In this document: piece after piece, positions 1 through 9,290 of the stretch
How the letters are laid out: each line of letters begins with the position of its first letter
How positions within the stretch are numbered: position 1 is the stretch's first letter
NCBI GenBank assembly: GCA_037176705.1
Contig: CM073905.1
Span: 32,458,986-32,522,985 of the forward strand
Source of the DNA: Molossus alvarezi
Lineage: Eukaryota; Chordata; Mammalia; Chiroptera; Molossidae
Length of the DNA stretch: 64,000 bases
Reading direction: 5' to 3'
Program-made: the position numbers and the translations under genes
Notes under the pieces: generated by a model
Database searches by the model: none
Seen by the model: the letters and a program-made list of their open reading frames with translations, nothing else
What the model was told of the DNA's origin: nothing

Positions 1-543
1 CACGGGGTGACTGCGGGCCTCCGGGCACCAGCCACAGGGAGAAGCCAGTCTGCAGCTGTGGTCCCTCCGACACGGGTCTGAGAAGCAGTGTCCCACTAGG
101 CCACCCCGAGTCCTCGTTCCTCCATCCACAGTGGGCTCTTCCCTCTTCCTCGAAGACTCAGTTCCCATCTTGTTTCTTGACCTTGACTCAGGCTGTTTCT
201 CCAGCATTTCTCAGGTTCCTGGACTCGCCGGGAAGGCGCGTTTCCCTGGGGACACAGCTCTCCGAGGCCTTCGCAGACACGAGCAGGAAGCAGGAGTGTG
301 GCCGCGTGTTCGCTCTCGCACACAGAGGCGATGTTTGTGAGTTTACACCTGTCTGAGAGGGTGCGCGGGGAAATGCTGATGGTGTCTGACTCCAGGGAGG
401 GCTCATGGGGTCTGAACGGCACAGAAGGAAAGGGGCTCATCTCCCCCGGTCCCACGTGCTGCAAATGTTAACTTGTGGTCCACGAGCCTGGTAACCTATT
501 CAAAACTTGGGAAGAAATTTGTCTTAAAAATATATATGCTCCT
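1..543. other. single-copy non-coding DNA
   Basis: No repeat family or gene signature is recognised. GC is moderate with scattered CpG. Short open frames exist on both strands but overlap each other and show no domain. Confidence 0.5.
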
Positions 544-645
544 GCCCTGGCCGGTTTGGCTCAGCGGTTGGAGCGCCGGCCTGTGGACTAGAGAGTCCTG
601 GGTTCAGTTCCCGCTAGGGGTACGTTCCAAAAAAAAAAAAAAAAA
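544..645 (+). repeat. short tRNA-only VES-type SINE
   Basis: The tRNA-like head (A box TGGCTCAGCGG, B box GGTTCAGTTCC) runs 85 nt to 628 and is followed directly by 17 A residues. The whole downstream half of a normal VES is missing. It shares GGTTGGAGC and CGCTAGGGG with the copy at 37976-38089, which ends at the same base. No clear target duplication is seen because a CA repeat follows the tail. Confidence 0.85.
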
Positions 646-646
646 G

Positions 647-647
<1 letters not shown>

Positions 648-680
<33 letters not shown>
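648..680. repeat. (CA)n microsatellite
   Basis: About 16 perfect AC/CA units lie immediately 3' of the SINE A tail, so the repeat probably grew from or next to that tail. Confidence 0.95.
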
Positions 681-682
<2 letters not shown>

Positions 683-687
683 CCTGG

Positions 688-835
688 TTAGGATCTTTAG
701 CATAGTTTTGCAAGATGTTACCACACGGAAAATTGAGTGAAGGGTAGATAGGATTTCACTGTATTGTTTCTTATAACTATATGTGACTCTACGATGATCT
801 CAAAATAAAAGATTTAATTTAAAAACAAAACAAAA
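688..835 (+). mobile_element. L1 3'-end fragment
   Basis: The segment resembles the terminal L1 3' UTR: a TTGCAAGATGTTACC-like start, TGTATTGTTTCTTATAAC, then ATCTCAAAATAAAAG and an A-rich end. The rest of the L1 is absent, consistent with 5' truncation. The subfamily is not assigned. Confidence 0.7.
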
Positions 836-1084
836 CACTCACTTCCTCTCTCTCTGCCCCTTGCTTTCTGGATGAGCCCTACCCAGAATGGGCCCACCCT
901 GGCCAGGTGTATGGGTTATTAAACCTAACATCAGTAATAATTGTTGGTAAGCTATACTGGCTGTTACGTATTTCAGATATCACCCCGAGATATCTGTGCT
1001 TTTATGGTAACTTGGACTCCTTCTTCGAACGCACTTGTTAAAAAATTAATTACATCATTGGAAAAGTTTCCAAATTGCATCTCT

Positions 1085-1205
1085 CCTGATAGACTACAAA
1101 CTCCATGAGGGTAGGAGCAACGACAGAGTTGCTGACTGCTCTCTCCCACGCCCACGGAACAGGCCCCAGGAACGAGCTGTCTGCTGCATTGAACTGTTAT
1201 GTGGA
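1085..1205 (+). mobile_element. L2 3'-end fragment
   Basis: The segment shows the L2 terminal pattern: ACAAACTCCATGAGGGTAGG, a diverged middle and a CAGGCCCCAGGAACG-like stretch where consensus L2 has GTGCCTGGCACATAG. It is an old, heavily diverged piece. DNA from 836 to 1084 holds nothing recognised. Confidence 0.5.
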
Positions 1206-1649
1206 AGAAACAGACTCAGCATTGTTAGCAGCCAAGGTCTGAGCTCACATAAGCCCCTTTTTTTTGTTTTGTTTTTTGTTTTTTTATGCAGCTAGGATTT
1301 CCAGATTAAGTTCTACAAGAGGTCATTGGATTGGCTTGATTTGCTTTGGTTAGTGTCCAGCATTCCCATGGGGCTTTTGTTTTTGTTTTTTTTCCCCACC
1401 ATTCAGTGTGGAGAATTCCTATTGGCCACAGTGACAGGGAGGAATCTGATGCCCATCAAGGTGTCTCTCATCAATTCTTCCACTGTGGCTTCCCAGGCTG
1501 AGTTCTCTTCTCTTTGTCCACCCTTCAGGTGCCTAGAATGCCAATTTGATGGTATTTGCATCTTTTTTTATCTTTGGATAAAGGGCTTTCTTTTGCAAGA
1601 ATCACAAAGCCGATGCATGAGAGGAAGTCAAGGTCAGGGTTAAGTGCGG
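1206..1649. other. single-copy non-coding DNA
   Basis: A T-rich, TTTTG-like tract lies near 1258-1288. No repeat family or gene is recognised elsewhere in this block. Confidence 0.45.
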
Positions 1650-1855
1650 GCACTTGGATTTGTTCCCGTTCTGCTGCTAAGCGTGTGGTCCCTGGCAAGG
1701 AACTGAACTTCGTCGTGCCTTGGTGCCCTCGTCTGTAAAATGGGGCTAATAGCAGTACCTGCCTCATAGTGCCCTTGTGAGCATTAACGAGTTAGTACAT
1801 GTGAAGAGCTGGGACCAATAACTGATACGCATTAAGCATTTAACAGATGTTAGCT
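1650..1855 (+). repeat. MIR SINE fragment
   Basis: MIR core and tail are visible: GTCTGTAAAATGGGGCTAAT, then CCTGCCTCATAG, GTGAGCATTAACGAG, and an end resembling the CTCAATAAATGTT tail. It is an ancient mammalian tRNA-derived SINE and contains no functional gene. Confidence 0.8.
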
Positions 1856-2111
1856 AAAAGCACTGTTCACAACATCTCGAAGTCCTCATGGCATGACGGC
1901 TGGTTGATTTCCTTCCCAGAGCTGATCTAACTCAGTTTGAAATTTTGGTTCTGCCACAAAAGTCAAACTCATTTCTCTTGGTGAAAGAGCTTCAACTCTG
2001 CTATTTCCTGTCCTAATTACAGGCTTGTTACAGCTGATGTAACCCTTGTTTTCCATTAAATGTACTCAAGAATGTCTGGGTTGATTATTTCTTTGTCTAG
2101 GTCCTTTAAAA

Positions 2112-2400
2112 AATTATTGAATATTTATTGAGTTCCAGGAATTCGACTAAATGCTTAAATACATTATTTGATTTCATCATCTTTAATCATAATTCTGATT
2201 CTGAAATAATCATTTTAAAACATGTATCAAGCACCCGTTGTAGGAAATCTCTTCGCTCCTTTAACCCTTGGGAGCCCCTGCAAAGTAGATGTTATTACTG
2301 CGTTTGAGACCGGTTACGTTTCCCGAGAGCACAGAGGTTGGAGCCGGCGAAACGGGGATCTGAACTGAGGGCTGGCTGACGCCGGAACCTACAGGGTATT
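2112..2400 (-). repeat. two adjacent MIR-type fragments
   Basis: First piece (about 2112-2215) reads ATTTATTGAGTTCCAGG then CATTATTTGATTTCATC, the antisense 3' part of MIR. A second piece (about 2222-2400) repeats the same order, with AAGCACCCGTTG and later GAGAGCACAGAGGTTGGAG and GGGATCTGAACTG. Both are strongly diverged. DNA at 1856-2111 shows no recognised repeat. Confidence 0.55.
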
Positions 2401-2713
2401 TCCATCTCTGCCCTGCCTGTTATATAACAGCGAGTTGGCAAACGGTCGCTGTATGCAGTGGTGATACATAAACTTCATACCCCACGCTCTCTGGGAGGGG
2501 GGCTTTCCCACGGCCCAGACAGGGTTATTTCTGAGAAAGAGAGGCTTTTCTTTTTCACACATGCATAGTATTCCCGCCCCCCTTTTTTTAAAAATTTAAG
2601 TCACAGGTTTGACTCAACTGCTGTGCATCACAGAGCCGGGAGCTGAAGGTACATCCAAACTTGAGGCAAATTCCTTTAAAGACTGCTCATCGTGTGTTTT
2701 GAAAATTAGATTA
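2401..2713. other. single-copy non-coding DNA
   Basis: No family is recognised. Short T- and C-rich tracts occur near 2575-2590. Confidence 0.4.
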
Positions 2714-2920
2714 AAATTTTAAGTAGAGGTTTTAGCTACTTAAAAATACTATATTGAAAGAACATGTATTACTCATTTTGGGATAATTAAATGAAAATTT
2801 ATGTAGAGGGTTTTGTTATTTAAAAAAAAAACACAGAAAAATGTTTCACTTTTTTTTTTTTTTTTTTTTTGTAAACTGGATAAACTTTTAAGAAGAGGGT
2901 TTAGCTATTTTTTAAAAATT
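2714..2920. repeat. degenerate AT-rich tandem triplicate
   Basis: Three copies of a motif around AGTAGAGGTTTTAGCTA lie at about 2714-2748, 2793-2827 and 2882-2920, spaced about 80-90 bp. Copies are interrupted by an A run near 2821-2831 and a T run of about 22 near 2850-2871. The origin is unknown. A VES inserted at the end of the third copy. Confidence 0.55.
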
Positions 2921-2927
2921 ACAGTGT

Positions 2928-3153
2928 GCCCTGCTGGTGTGGCTCAGCGGCTGAGGCCCCAGGCATCAAGAGGTTGGCACTTCGATTCCCGGTCAGGGCA
3001 CGTGCCCAGGTTGTGGGCCAGATCCCCAGTGAGGGGCGTGCAGGAGGTGGCCAATCGATGTTCTCTCTCATTGATGTTTCTCTCTCTCTCTCCCTCTCCC
3101 TCTCCCTCTCCCTTTCTTTCTCTTTAAAATCAATAAAGAAAAAATATTTAAAA
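2928..3153 (+). repeat. VES SINE, CAATAAA-tail class
   Basis: Full element with tRNA-like head (GTGTGGCTCAGCGG; TTCGATTCCCGGTC), central TGGGCCAGATCCCCAGTG, CT-rich block and AAAATCAATAAAG tail. Target duplications AAAAATTACAGTGT (2914-2927) and a one-mismatch copy (3154-3167) define the insertion exactly. Confidence 0.93.
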
Positions 3154-3167
3154 AAAAATTATAGTGT

Positions 3168-5352
3168 ATTCCTATGGCGGGGATGAATATTTTATGATGT
3201 AAAAAATCATCTTTATGTATCAGTCCACACTCCCTACCTCCATCTGATCTGCATTCTGGATTTTTTCATGTGAGGTGCGTCACCTTTGTATCCCAGTCAA
3301 TGGGTGCGTTAGGAGGTGGGGCTCATTGCCCACTTTCTGTACCCAGACGGCCCCGGGGCTCCCCAGCACCAGGGAATGAGGCTCCAGGTATTTGCTCCGC
3401 TGATTCGGGCCAGCCAAGTGCTCCAGGAGGTTTTGCTCCTTTGCAGCTTCCCATAGCCTTCCCTTCCTCCTGCACCATTTTTCCTGGGCAGGGAACCCGA
3501 AGGGACAGTCGACAGCAATCAAGAGGAGGGTTCCGTAGTGCTCCCTCTCAACGGACGTGGAATAATTCAGTCTGCCCCCAGATGGATGGCCTTGCTGCCC
3601 AACCAGGAGAGGCGGTGTGAAAGGAAGCCCATCCGGTGTTCCCTCTCTCCCTTCCTCCGTCCTCCCTTGCAAACTAAACTTAACAGAAGAAAAATCAATC
3701 TACACCAAGGGGGGCGGGGGAGGGGGGATCCGGCTTATTTTCACCAGTGTGTGTGTGTGTGTGTTGTTTTGTTTTGTTTTCTTGGATCCGAAACACAGGA
3801 CTTCCCAAATCAAGTTAAGTGAGTCCCAGATGTGGGCTCCTTTCAAATGAGAAACACACCCCATCATCCCGGGCAGGACTCTACTTAAGGAAACCGATGA
3901 TTGCGGTGTCTGATATGAGGGGATTTCTCCGGAGGGCTGGTCCCAGACGGTGGAGAGAAAGGGGAATGGGGCCGATGAAGGGCTGGTATGCTTCCCCCCC
4001 CCCCGGGGGGGAGACAGGCGGAATGCAGGTTAATGAGGTTTGGGGGTCAGTGGCAAGCCGATTGGAAGAGGGTAAGGCGCCCTCGGATCCCGCAGAAGGA
4101 TGGCTGGTGTTGAGGCTCCATTCATGAGAAAGAACCGAATCCCTGTTACACACCCTGGGCATGAACTGGTGGGGACTCCCCCCGCCCCCCCCCAAAACAT
4201 CCACGGAAACTGACAGCGGTGTTCACACTGCTGGGCATTCTGGAGAATTCTGTGTCCAAGGGAGAACGGCGTTATGGCAGCCGGGATGCCGAGACGCGAC
4301 GGGACGTACACATGAATCGATTTCTTCCGAAGGTCGAGAGGACGGGAGAGCCTTTGCACGGCCAAAGCCTGGTCAAGACCCGAGCGTGCCACGTGGACTT
4401 TCTCCCGGTGTGGGGCCAGCGAGAGAGTGTGGAGCCGCCGTGCAGCCAAAGACAGCTCTTGGTGACAGAGCCTCCTTTTAGCGACCATAATTCGCATTTT
4501 CATCAATGTCAGGCTGCCTGTAGATGAAAACAGCCATTTAAATGTGTTTCTTTTGTCTTCTCGTAATAGGCTCGGTTTGACATTTCTTGCCATCTGGTTT
4601 GTGGAATGAGAATATGGAAGTACTTTTACTGTCTCTGCGCTTCTCAGGGGGCTCCGGGGAGGACGCCGTCCTCTCCTTTCGCTGAACTGGACCCCGACCC
4701 AGATTTCCGCCACCCCCGGCCCCGCAAACAGGCCGCTGGGATGTGTCCGCGAGTTTCTTGCCTTTTCTTGAGCAGGCGCTGAATCTAGCGTCACAACAGG
4801 ACTTGTTAATCCAAACCGAGCCGGATGCGTTCGTGTGGCTTTTCGATGACGGTATTTCTCAAACTGGCCCCGTGCTAGCAATGATGGTGGGCATGCAGGC
4901 AATGCCAGCGCTCTGCTGAGACGGGAGACACTCCCGTGGAAGCCTGGCGTCCACCCAATGGCGTTTCCAGGGCCCGTTTTGCAGAAGAGGAGACTGAGAC
5001 TCCGCGAGCGAGCGGCAGAGCTGGGCGTTGCAGGGACCGCCGTCTGCGAAGCTGCCCGCCTTGTGCTTGTATCGGGTGCTGTGGGTGGGGCGCCAGACCT
5101 CCAGCAGAGCCCAGGCACTCGGTAAGGAGCATGTGCAAGCTGCCAGGGATGGTGCATGGAGACCGAGCCCATCACTAGGTAGCCCGACGGTGGGGTGTTC
5201 TGGCTTCGGGTGGAGGCACGGGCGTCAGGCCACGGCGAGCACGGGTGGGGTCAGTGGAGATGGGCGAAGCACCGGAGTCCCGCTCTTTCTAACTAGTTCC
5301 GTCCACTGCCCCACTCAGACAACTTTAAAATGTCCTGGGCATGAATGTGTGT
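3168..5352. other. repeat-poor single-copy DNA
   Basis: A 2.2-kb stretch with no transposon recognised. It holds a short (TG)n with TTTTG units near 3746-3780, C/G runs near 3993-4010 and 4180-4195, and a smoother non-CpG patch near 4455-4640 that looks like constrained non-coding DNA. The long minus-strand open frame below lies here. Confidence 0.5.
4030..5172 (-). other. long open reading frame, unproven
   Basis: An ATG at 5172 opens 380 codons ending at a TAA at 4032-4030. The frame stays open upstream to a TGA at 5253-5251, so about 400 codons separate stops. The translation is rich in Arg, Ser, Pro and Leu and has no domain, signal peptide, membrane segment or repeat that I recognise. 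No transposon overlaps it. It is longer than I would expect by chance at this base composition, but nothing else supports coding, and it has no recognisable promoter, splice structure or poly(A) context. It is most likely a chance frame in GC-rich DNA. Confidence 0.15.
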
Positions 5353-5771
5353 ACTGGTTTCTTGGAGCTGCTGTGACAGCCACAAAGTAGGCAGCTTAAA
5401 GGAACAGACACTCCCCTGTCGTCTGGAGGCCAGGAGGCCAAGTCCGGGGGTCAGCAGGGCTGCACGCCCTCCAGAAGCTCTAGAGGAGGGCTCCTGCTCG
5501 CCTGGTCCAGCTCCCGGGGCTGCTGCCCCCTTGGCTCATGGCTGCGGAACCCTAACCTCTGCCTCCGTCGCCTACAGTCTTCTCTGCGTCTGTGTCTTCC
5601 TCTGTCATGGGGTTGGGGCCCACCTGGGCGATCCAGGATGGTTCCACGTTGAGATCTTTAATGCAGTGACATCCATCAAGACCTTGTACCCCAATGAGGT
5701 CACACTCCCAGGTTTGGAGGCTTAGGAAGTGGACATATCTTTTCGGAGGTCCACCCTTCAACCCACTACCT
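5353..5771 (-). mobile_element. MLT1-type MaLR LTR
   Basis: Read on the plus strand it begins GGTTTCTTGGAGCTGCTGTG and ends with GGTCACACTCCCAGG and CCACCCTTCAACCCACTACC. This is the antisense of the MLT1 order (GGGTTGAATTGTG ... CAGCAGCC). It is a solitary, diverged LTR with no internal retroviral sequence beside it. Confidence 0.75.
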
Positions 5772-6189
5772 CCTGGAAGTCAAATGTTAAATAAATGGGA
5801 TCACTGAAACCCTAGACTCAGGAAACGGGGTTCTGCTGAGAAGGCAAACACCACACATTTGGACGTGTTGCCTCCCCTTAGCAGTGGCCAGCACCCCGCA
5901 CACTCAGGACGCCTCGCGGGCAGCGAGCCTTTGAGGACCAGTGCAGCCCCGGAGAAAGGGCCCAAGCGCTGGCAAACCCCAGCTGAAATGTGGGTTCTGC
6001 TGTCCTCTGGTTCTGGCCTCAGGTAAGTCCCTTTTCTTTCTGGGGCTTCAGATCATCCCTCTGCAAACTGATTCTGGGGCCCACCTGGCAAGGCGGGGGA
6101 GAAGGTGAACCAGCAGTACAGAGCAGGCACTAAACGGGGTGTAGCCATTGATCTGCTCCGTCATGCACAGTGAGTGCGCATGTGTTTAT
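5772..6189. other. mostly single-copy DNA with a possible MIR piece
   Basis: Around 5985-6100 the order TTCTGGCCTCAGGTAAGTCC ... CTTCAGATCATCCCTCTGC suggests a diverged plus-strand MIR. The rest shows nothing recognised. Confidence 0.35.
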
Positions 6190-6590
6190 TCCGCATATAT
6201 TGCACACAGATTTATTGAGCACCTACTATGTGCTGGTCAGTCACTGCCCAGGATGGTGGTATTTTGTTGTGAACATCAATGGTCCCTGCTCTGCAGGTGA
6301 GTGCACTCTAGTGTGGGGACAGGAACAAAGATGATCCATAAATACAAGCACTTTTTTTTAAAGACCGTTTTAGATAGTGCTAAGGGATAGGAAGACAACT
6401 TTTCAAACGTGATACCCAATAGAATGACTATGGGGGAGGGAGGTCACTTTACATAGGGTGGCCAGGGAGGGCCTCTCCAGGAGGTGGAAATTCAGCAGAA
6501 AGCTTCAAGATGAGCAGCACACCCGGGAGCAGAGGGAATGGGGTCCGAGGTCAAGGGAACAGCCAGTGCAGAGCCTTTATGGCCTTGAAG
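6190..6590 (-). mobile_element. L2 3'-end, antisense
   Basis: The plus strand reads ATTTATTGAGCACCTACTATG, then TCCCTGCTCTGCAGG, TAGTGTGGGGACAGG, GGCCTCTCCAGGAGGTG and CAGTGCAGAGCC. This is the reverse complement of the L2 terminal region in its correct order, and it is unusually complete for L2. Confidence 0.75.
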
Positions 6591-6929
6591 GTAGATGCAC
6601 CGGGTGGGTGATCCCAAGGACCACCTGGTGGTGCGTTTGCATTTACAGAGTGGCATCTATAAAAGCAGCGCTCGCCCCTCCCGCGGTCATTCACCACTTG
6701 TTCACCACGCATTTCCGGTTCCCCGTATCTCCTGGCCCTCGTGCTTGGGGTGGGGGGTGTATGGAGGGTGGAAGACGAGTCGCTGCTGGGCAGGAGCAGT
6801 AGATGATCGGTGCGGCAGCCTCCAGAGCCCTGGCTCTAGGGTGGACATGGGCAGTTTTGAGGAAGGTAGCTAATCCGTCACCCTAGGAACCTGAGCGGCT
6901 GCCGTCAATAGAGCTGTCCTGCTGACCCG
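6591..6929. other. single-copy non-coding DNA
   Basis: No repeat family or gene signature is recognised. Confidence 0.4.
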
Positions 6930-7040
6930 AGATTGACGTGTGGAGTGCGTGCAAATAATCTCCAGTTGTTGTGAATCACGGAGGTTCTGGGGCTGTTTGT
7001 TACTGCAACGTAATCCCACCTGCCCTGACTGATCTGCTCA
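6930..7040 (+). mobile_element. MaLR-like LTR 3' end
   Basis: GGTTCTGGGGCTGTTTGTTA followed by CTGCAACGTAATCCC and CCTGACTGATCTG matches the 3' end pattern shared by MLT1-type LTRs in this window. The 5' part is too diverged to define. Confidence 0.5.
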
Positions 7041-7744
7041 GTTATGCTGAGCACAATCCTCCACCTCGCCACTGTAGTCCTTCTGTTCCTTACTGAGTTT
7101 AGGTCATTGTGAGACCCACATGTCAACTCGGCCCAAGCTGCCAGTTGCACAGACAGGTTCCCACGCCTCTTGCAGACAGGAATGCCTGGAACCCAGAGGG
7201 GCTGCGTGGGCAGCGGCAGCTCAAATGAAATAGGAGATCTCCAGGAGAAGCAGCTGCCTGCCTGAGCTCCCCTAGCCCAGGCCGCCCTCGCCAGGGGCCC
7301 GGGCTCTGCCATTCCTGCTACACATGCACCCTCCCTCCCCACTGCCTGAATCCCTTCAGTGCTTCCTTCACGGGGCGATGAAATCCCACGGTGCCAACGA
7401 GCCTGAGAGCTACGGCCGGAAGCCTGATGCCCAGGCCGTGCAGAGTACTCACGGGGCATTCGCGTTCTCATCCCTGTGAGGCGGACACAGTGCAAGTCCG
7501 TCTGGCGATGGACACCACGTACCAGAGCAAGAACCAGAAGTCTGAGCGCCACATGTGCCCAGGAGCCAGGCACCTAACCAGGACGTGCGAAGTGAGCCAG
7601 GAGTGGCCAGCGGCAGAGCTGAACGTGAATGCTCCTTTTAAGGGGCAACCCCTGCTAGCCAGAGCCCCCGATGCTACCCCTGAAGCCAGGTATCTATATT
7701 CACAGAGGACATTTGGTGAGGAAGTCTTTGCAGCGAACAACAAA
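7041..7744. other. single-copy non-coding DNA
   Basis: A 222-codon minus-strand open frame (7573-6905) crosses into the MaLR remnant. It has no domain and is not called a gene. Nothing else is recognised. Confidence 0.4.
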
Positions 7745-8375
7745 TGATGTAAGCACTGTGGTTTTCACTGGTGCTAGGATGTTAGCACCTGGATGTTAGG
7801 AAGGGCCGGGTCACTTACCTCGGCCAATGAAGTCAGCAGAGGGGACATGCATCACTTGTAGGTAGAAACTGCAGAAGCCAGGGCACCAAACACCAGACTC
7901 TTCCCGCGGCCTCTGTCACTACAGATGCTCACGGGGAGATGCGGAGCACAGCCCAGTCACTGAGTTATGATAATCACAGATGGGCGAGGTAACCCCCACC
8001 GATGTCATGGGCAGAAGAAATGTGATGACTGTTGCCAGAGCAAGAAATGAAATTTGTTGTTTACACTTCTAAAACGTGGGGCCTGGCCAGGTGGCTCCAT
8101 TGGCTGGAGAGTCATCTCGCACACCAAAATGTTGCAGGTTTGATTCCCGGTCTGGGTACATACCGAGGTTGGGGGTTTGATCCCCGGTTAGGGTACAGAT
8201 GGGAGGCAACTGATCAATGTCTCTCCCTCTCTCTCCCCCCTTTCCTTTCTCTCTAAAAAATCATTAAAAAAGAAAAAAACAAATGCTCGAGTGAGAATTT
8301 TAAAAAATTATAGTAAAAATAAAATGTGGGGACTGTTTGTTACTGCAGCACCATCAAACTTATCATGACGGATAC
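7745..8375 (+). mobile_element. MaLR-like LTR split by a VES
   Basis: The left part ends with AAATTTGTTGTTTACACTTC and the right part resumes at GACTGTTTGTTACTGCAGCA and CTTATCATGACGGATACA, the common 3' end of MLT1-type LTRs. The VES at 8079-8320 separates them, so the LTR is older. No retroviral coding sequence is present. Confidence 0.6.
8079..8320 (+). repeat. VES SINE, hairpin-tail class, diverged
   Basis: It has a tRNA-like head (GGTGGCTCCATTGG; GGTTTGATTCCCGG), CT-rich block and a two-part tail whose distal piece, GCTCGAGTGAGAATTTTA, corresponds to the hairpin motif. Flanks AAAACGTGGGG (8071-8081) and AAAATGTGGGG (8321-8331) form the target duplication inside the MaLR; the GGGG overlaps the call start. 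Confidence 0.85.
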
Positions 8376-8831
8376 AAACACTCTACAGATGATACCAAAC
8401 CAGTCTGTTGCCAGGTCATCTGATTTGCAATCTGAAGTTGATTTGCAATCATTTTTCTTCTCTTTTCTTGTTCCCAACATTTTCTTCAGTAAATACTGAT
8501 GGAGACTTCTACAAGGATACTGCTCTAACATACCCTAGCAACCATACCACAGCAACAATAACAATATCAACAATTATAATCACAGAGGATGCTGTCCTCA
8601 GACAACCAGCTTCTCCAGAGGCGCTCACCCTCCTTGGTCCAACAGACAGAGGCCATCCAGACCCCAAAGTCGGCAGACCCCAGAGTGCCTTCCAACTCTC
8701 AACCCACCCTAACTTCTGGACTTTTATGGTTTTCCAGGAAATTCATGGTTTCCATAAGGATCATGCTTACGCTTAGATCCCTTAAAGATGCTGTGTCATT
8801 TCACATAGCAAGGCCTCCTTACAAGAAGGTT
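8376..8831. other. single-copy non-coding DNA
   Basis: An AAC/AAT-rich stretch lies at 8550-8582. The motif TTTGCAATC repeats near 8424 and 8442. No known repeat is recognised. Confidence 0.4.
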
Positions 8832-8945
8832 TGCTTTGGAACCTTAGCCACTTGCTGGCTGTGTGACCTTAGGCCTCAATTTTCTGTGCAATGAGGTCAA
8901 GTACACACCCCCGTTTGGCGGTTATAACAAGGATTAGCCAGTGAC
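8832..8945 (+). repeat. MIR fragment
   Basis: CTTGCTGGCTGTGTGACCTT, then CCTCAATTTTCTGTGCAATG and ATAACAAGGATTAGCC, follow the MIR order. Confidence 0.7.
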
Positions 8946-9095
8946 ACTGAGCAGACACCCAGGACAGTGGCCCATAGTTGCTGCTTCATTCATGGGAAGT
9001 TTTTAGGGAGACAGAGGGGGGCAAGGTGAGGCAAAGGAATATTTAGAGTCACTTTAAATTAGAAGTGAGAATCCAGTGTAGGTTAGCAAGTCAAG

Positions 9096-9290
9096 CCTGT
9101 GGGCTCGGCAGTGCGGCTGCCTGGGTTCAAATCCCGACTCCACCCCCGTCTCTTTAGCTGTGCAACCAGCAAGACACTTCCTCTCTGAGCCTCAGTTTTC
9201 TCATCTGTAAAACAGGAATGAGCACCACAGGACCTCATTCCTGGCGTTGCTGGGACCCGTGCCAGGCGCAGGATAAAGGCAAAATACAGA
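9096..9290 (+). repeat. MIR fragment, nearly full length
   Basis: GGCTGCCTGGGTTCAAATCC (B-box region), AGCTGTGCAACCAGCAAG, CTGAGCCTCAGTTTTCTCAT and CTGTAAAACAGGAATGAG appear in the expected order. Confidence 0.85.

Noticed and set aside
3085..3120. Regularly spaced CTCTCCC units suggesting a repeat array such as CRISPR
   Set aside because: This is the CT-rich block of a VES SINE in a mammalian genome; there are no direct repeats with unique spacers.
6905..7573. 222-codon minus-strand frame
   Set aside because: No domain, crosses an MaLR remnant, and a comparable frame exists on the other strand.
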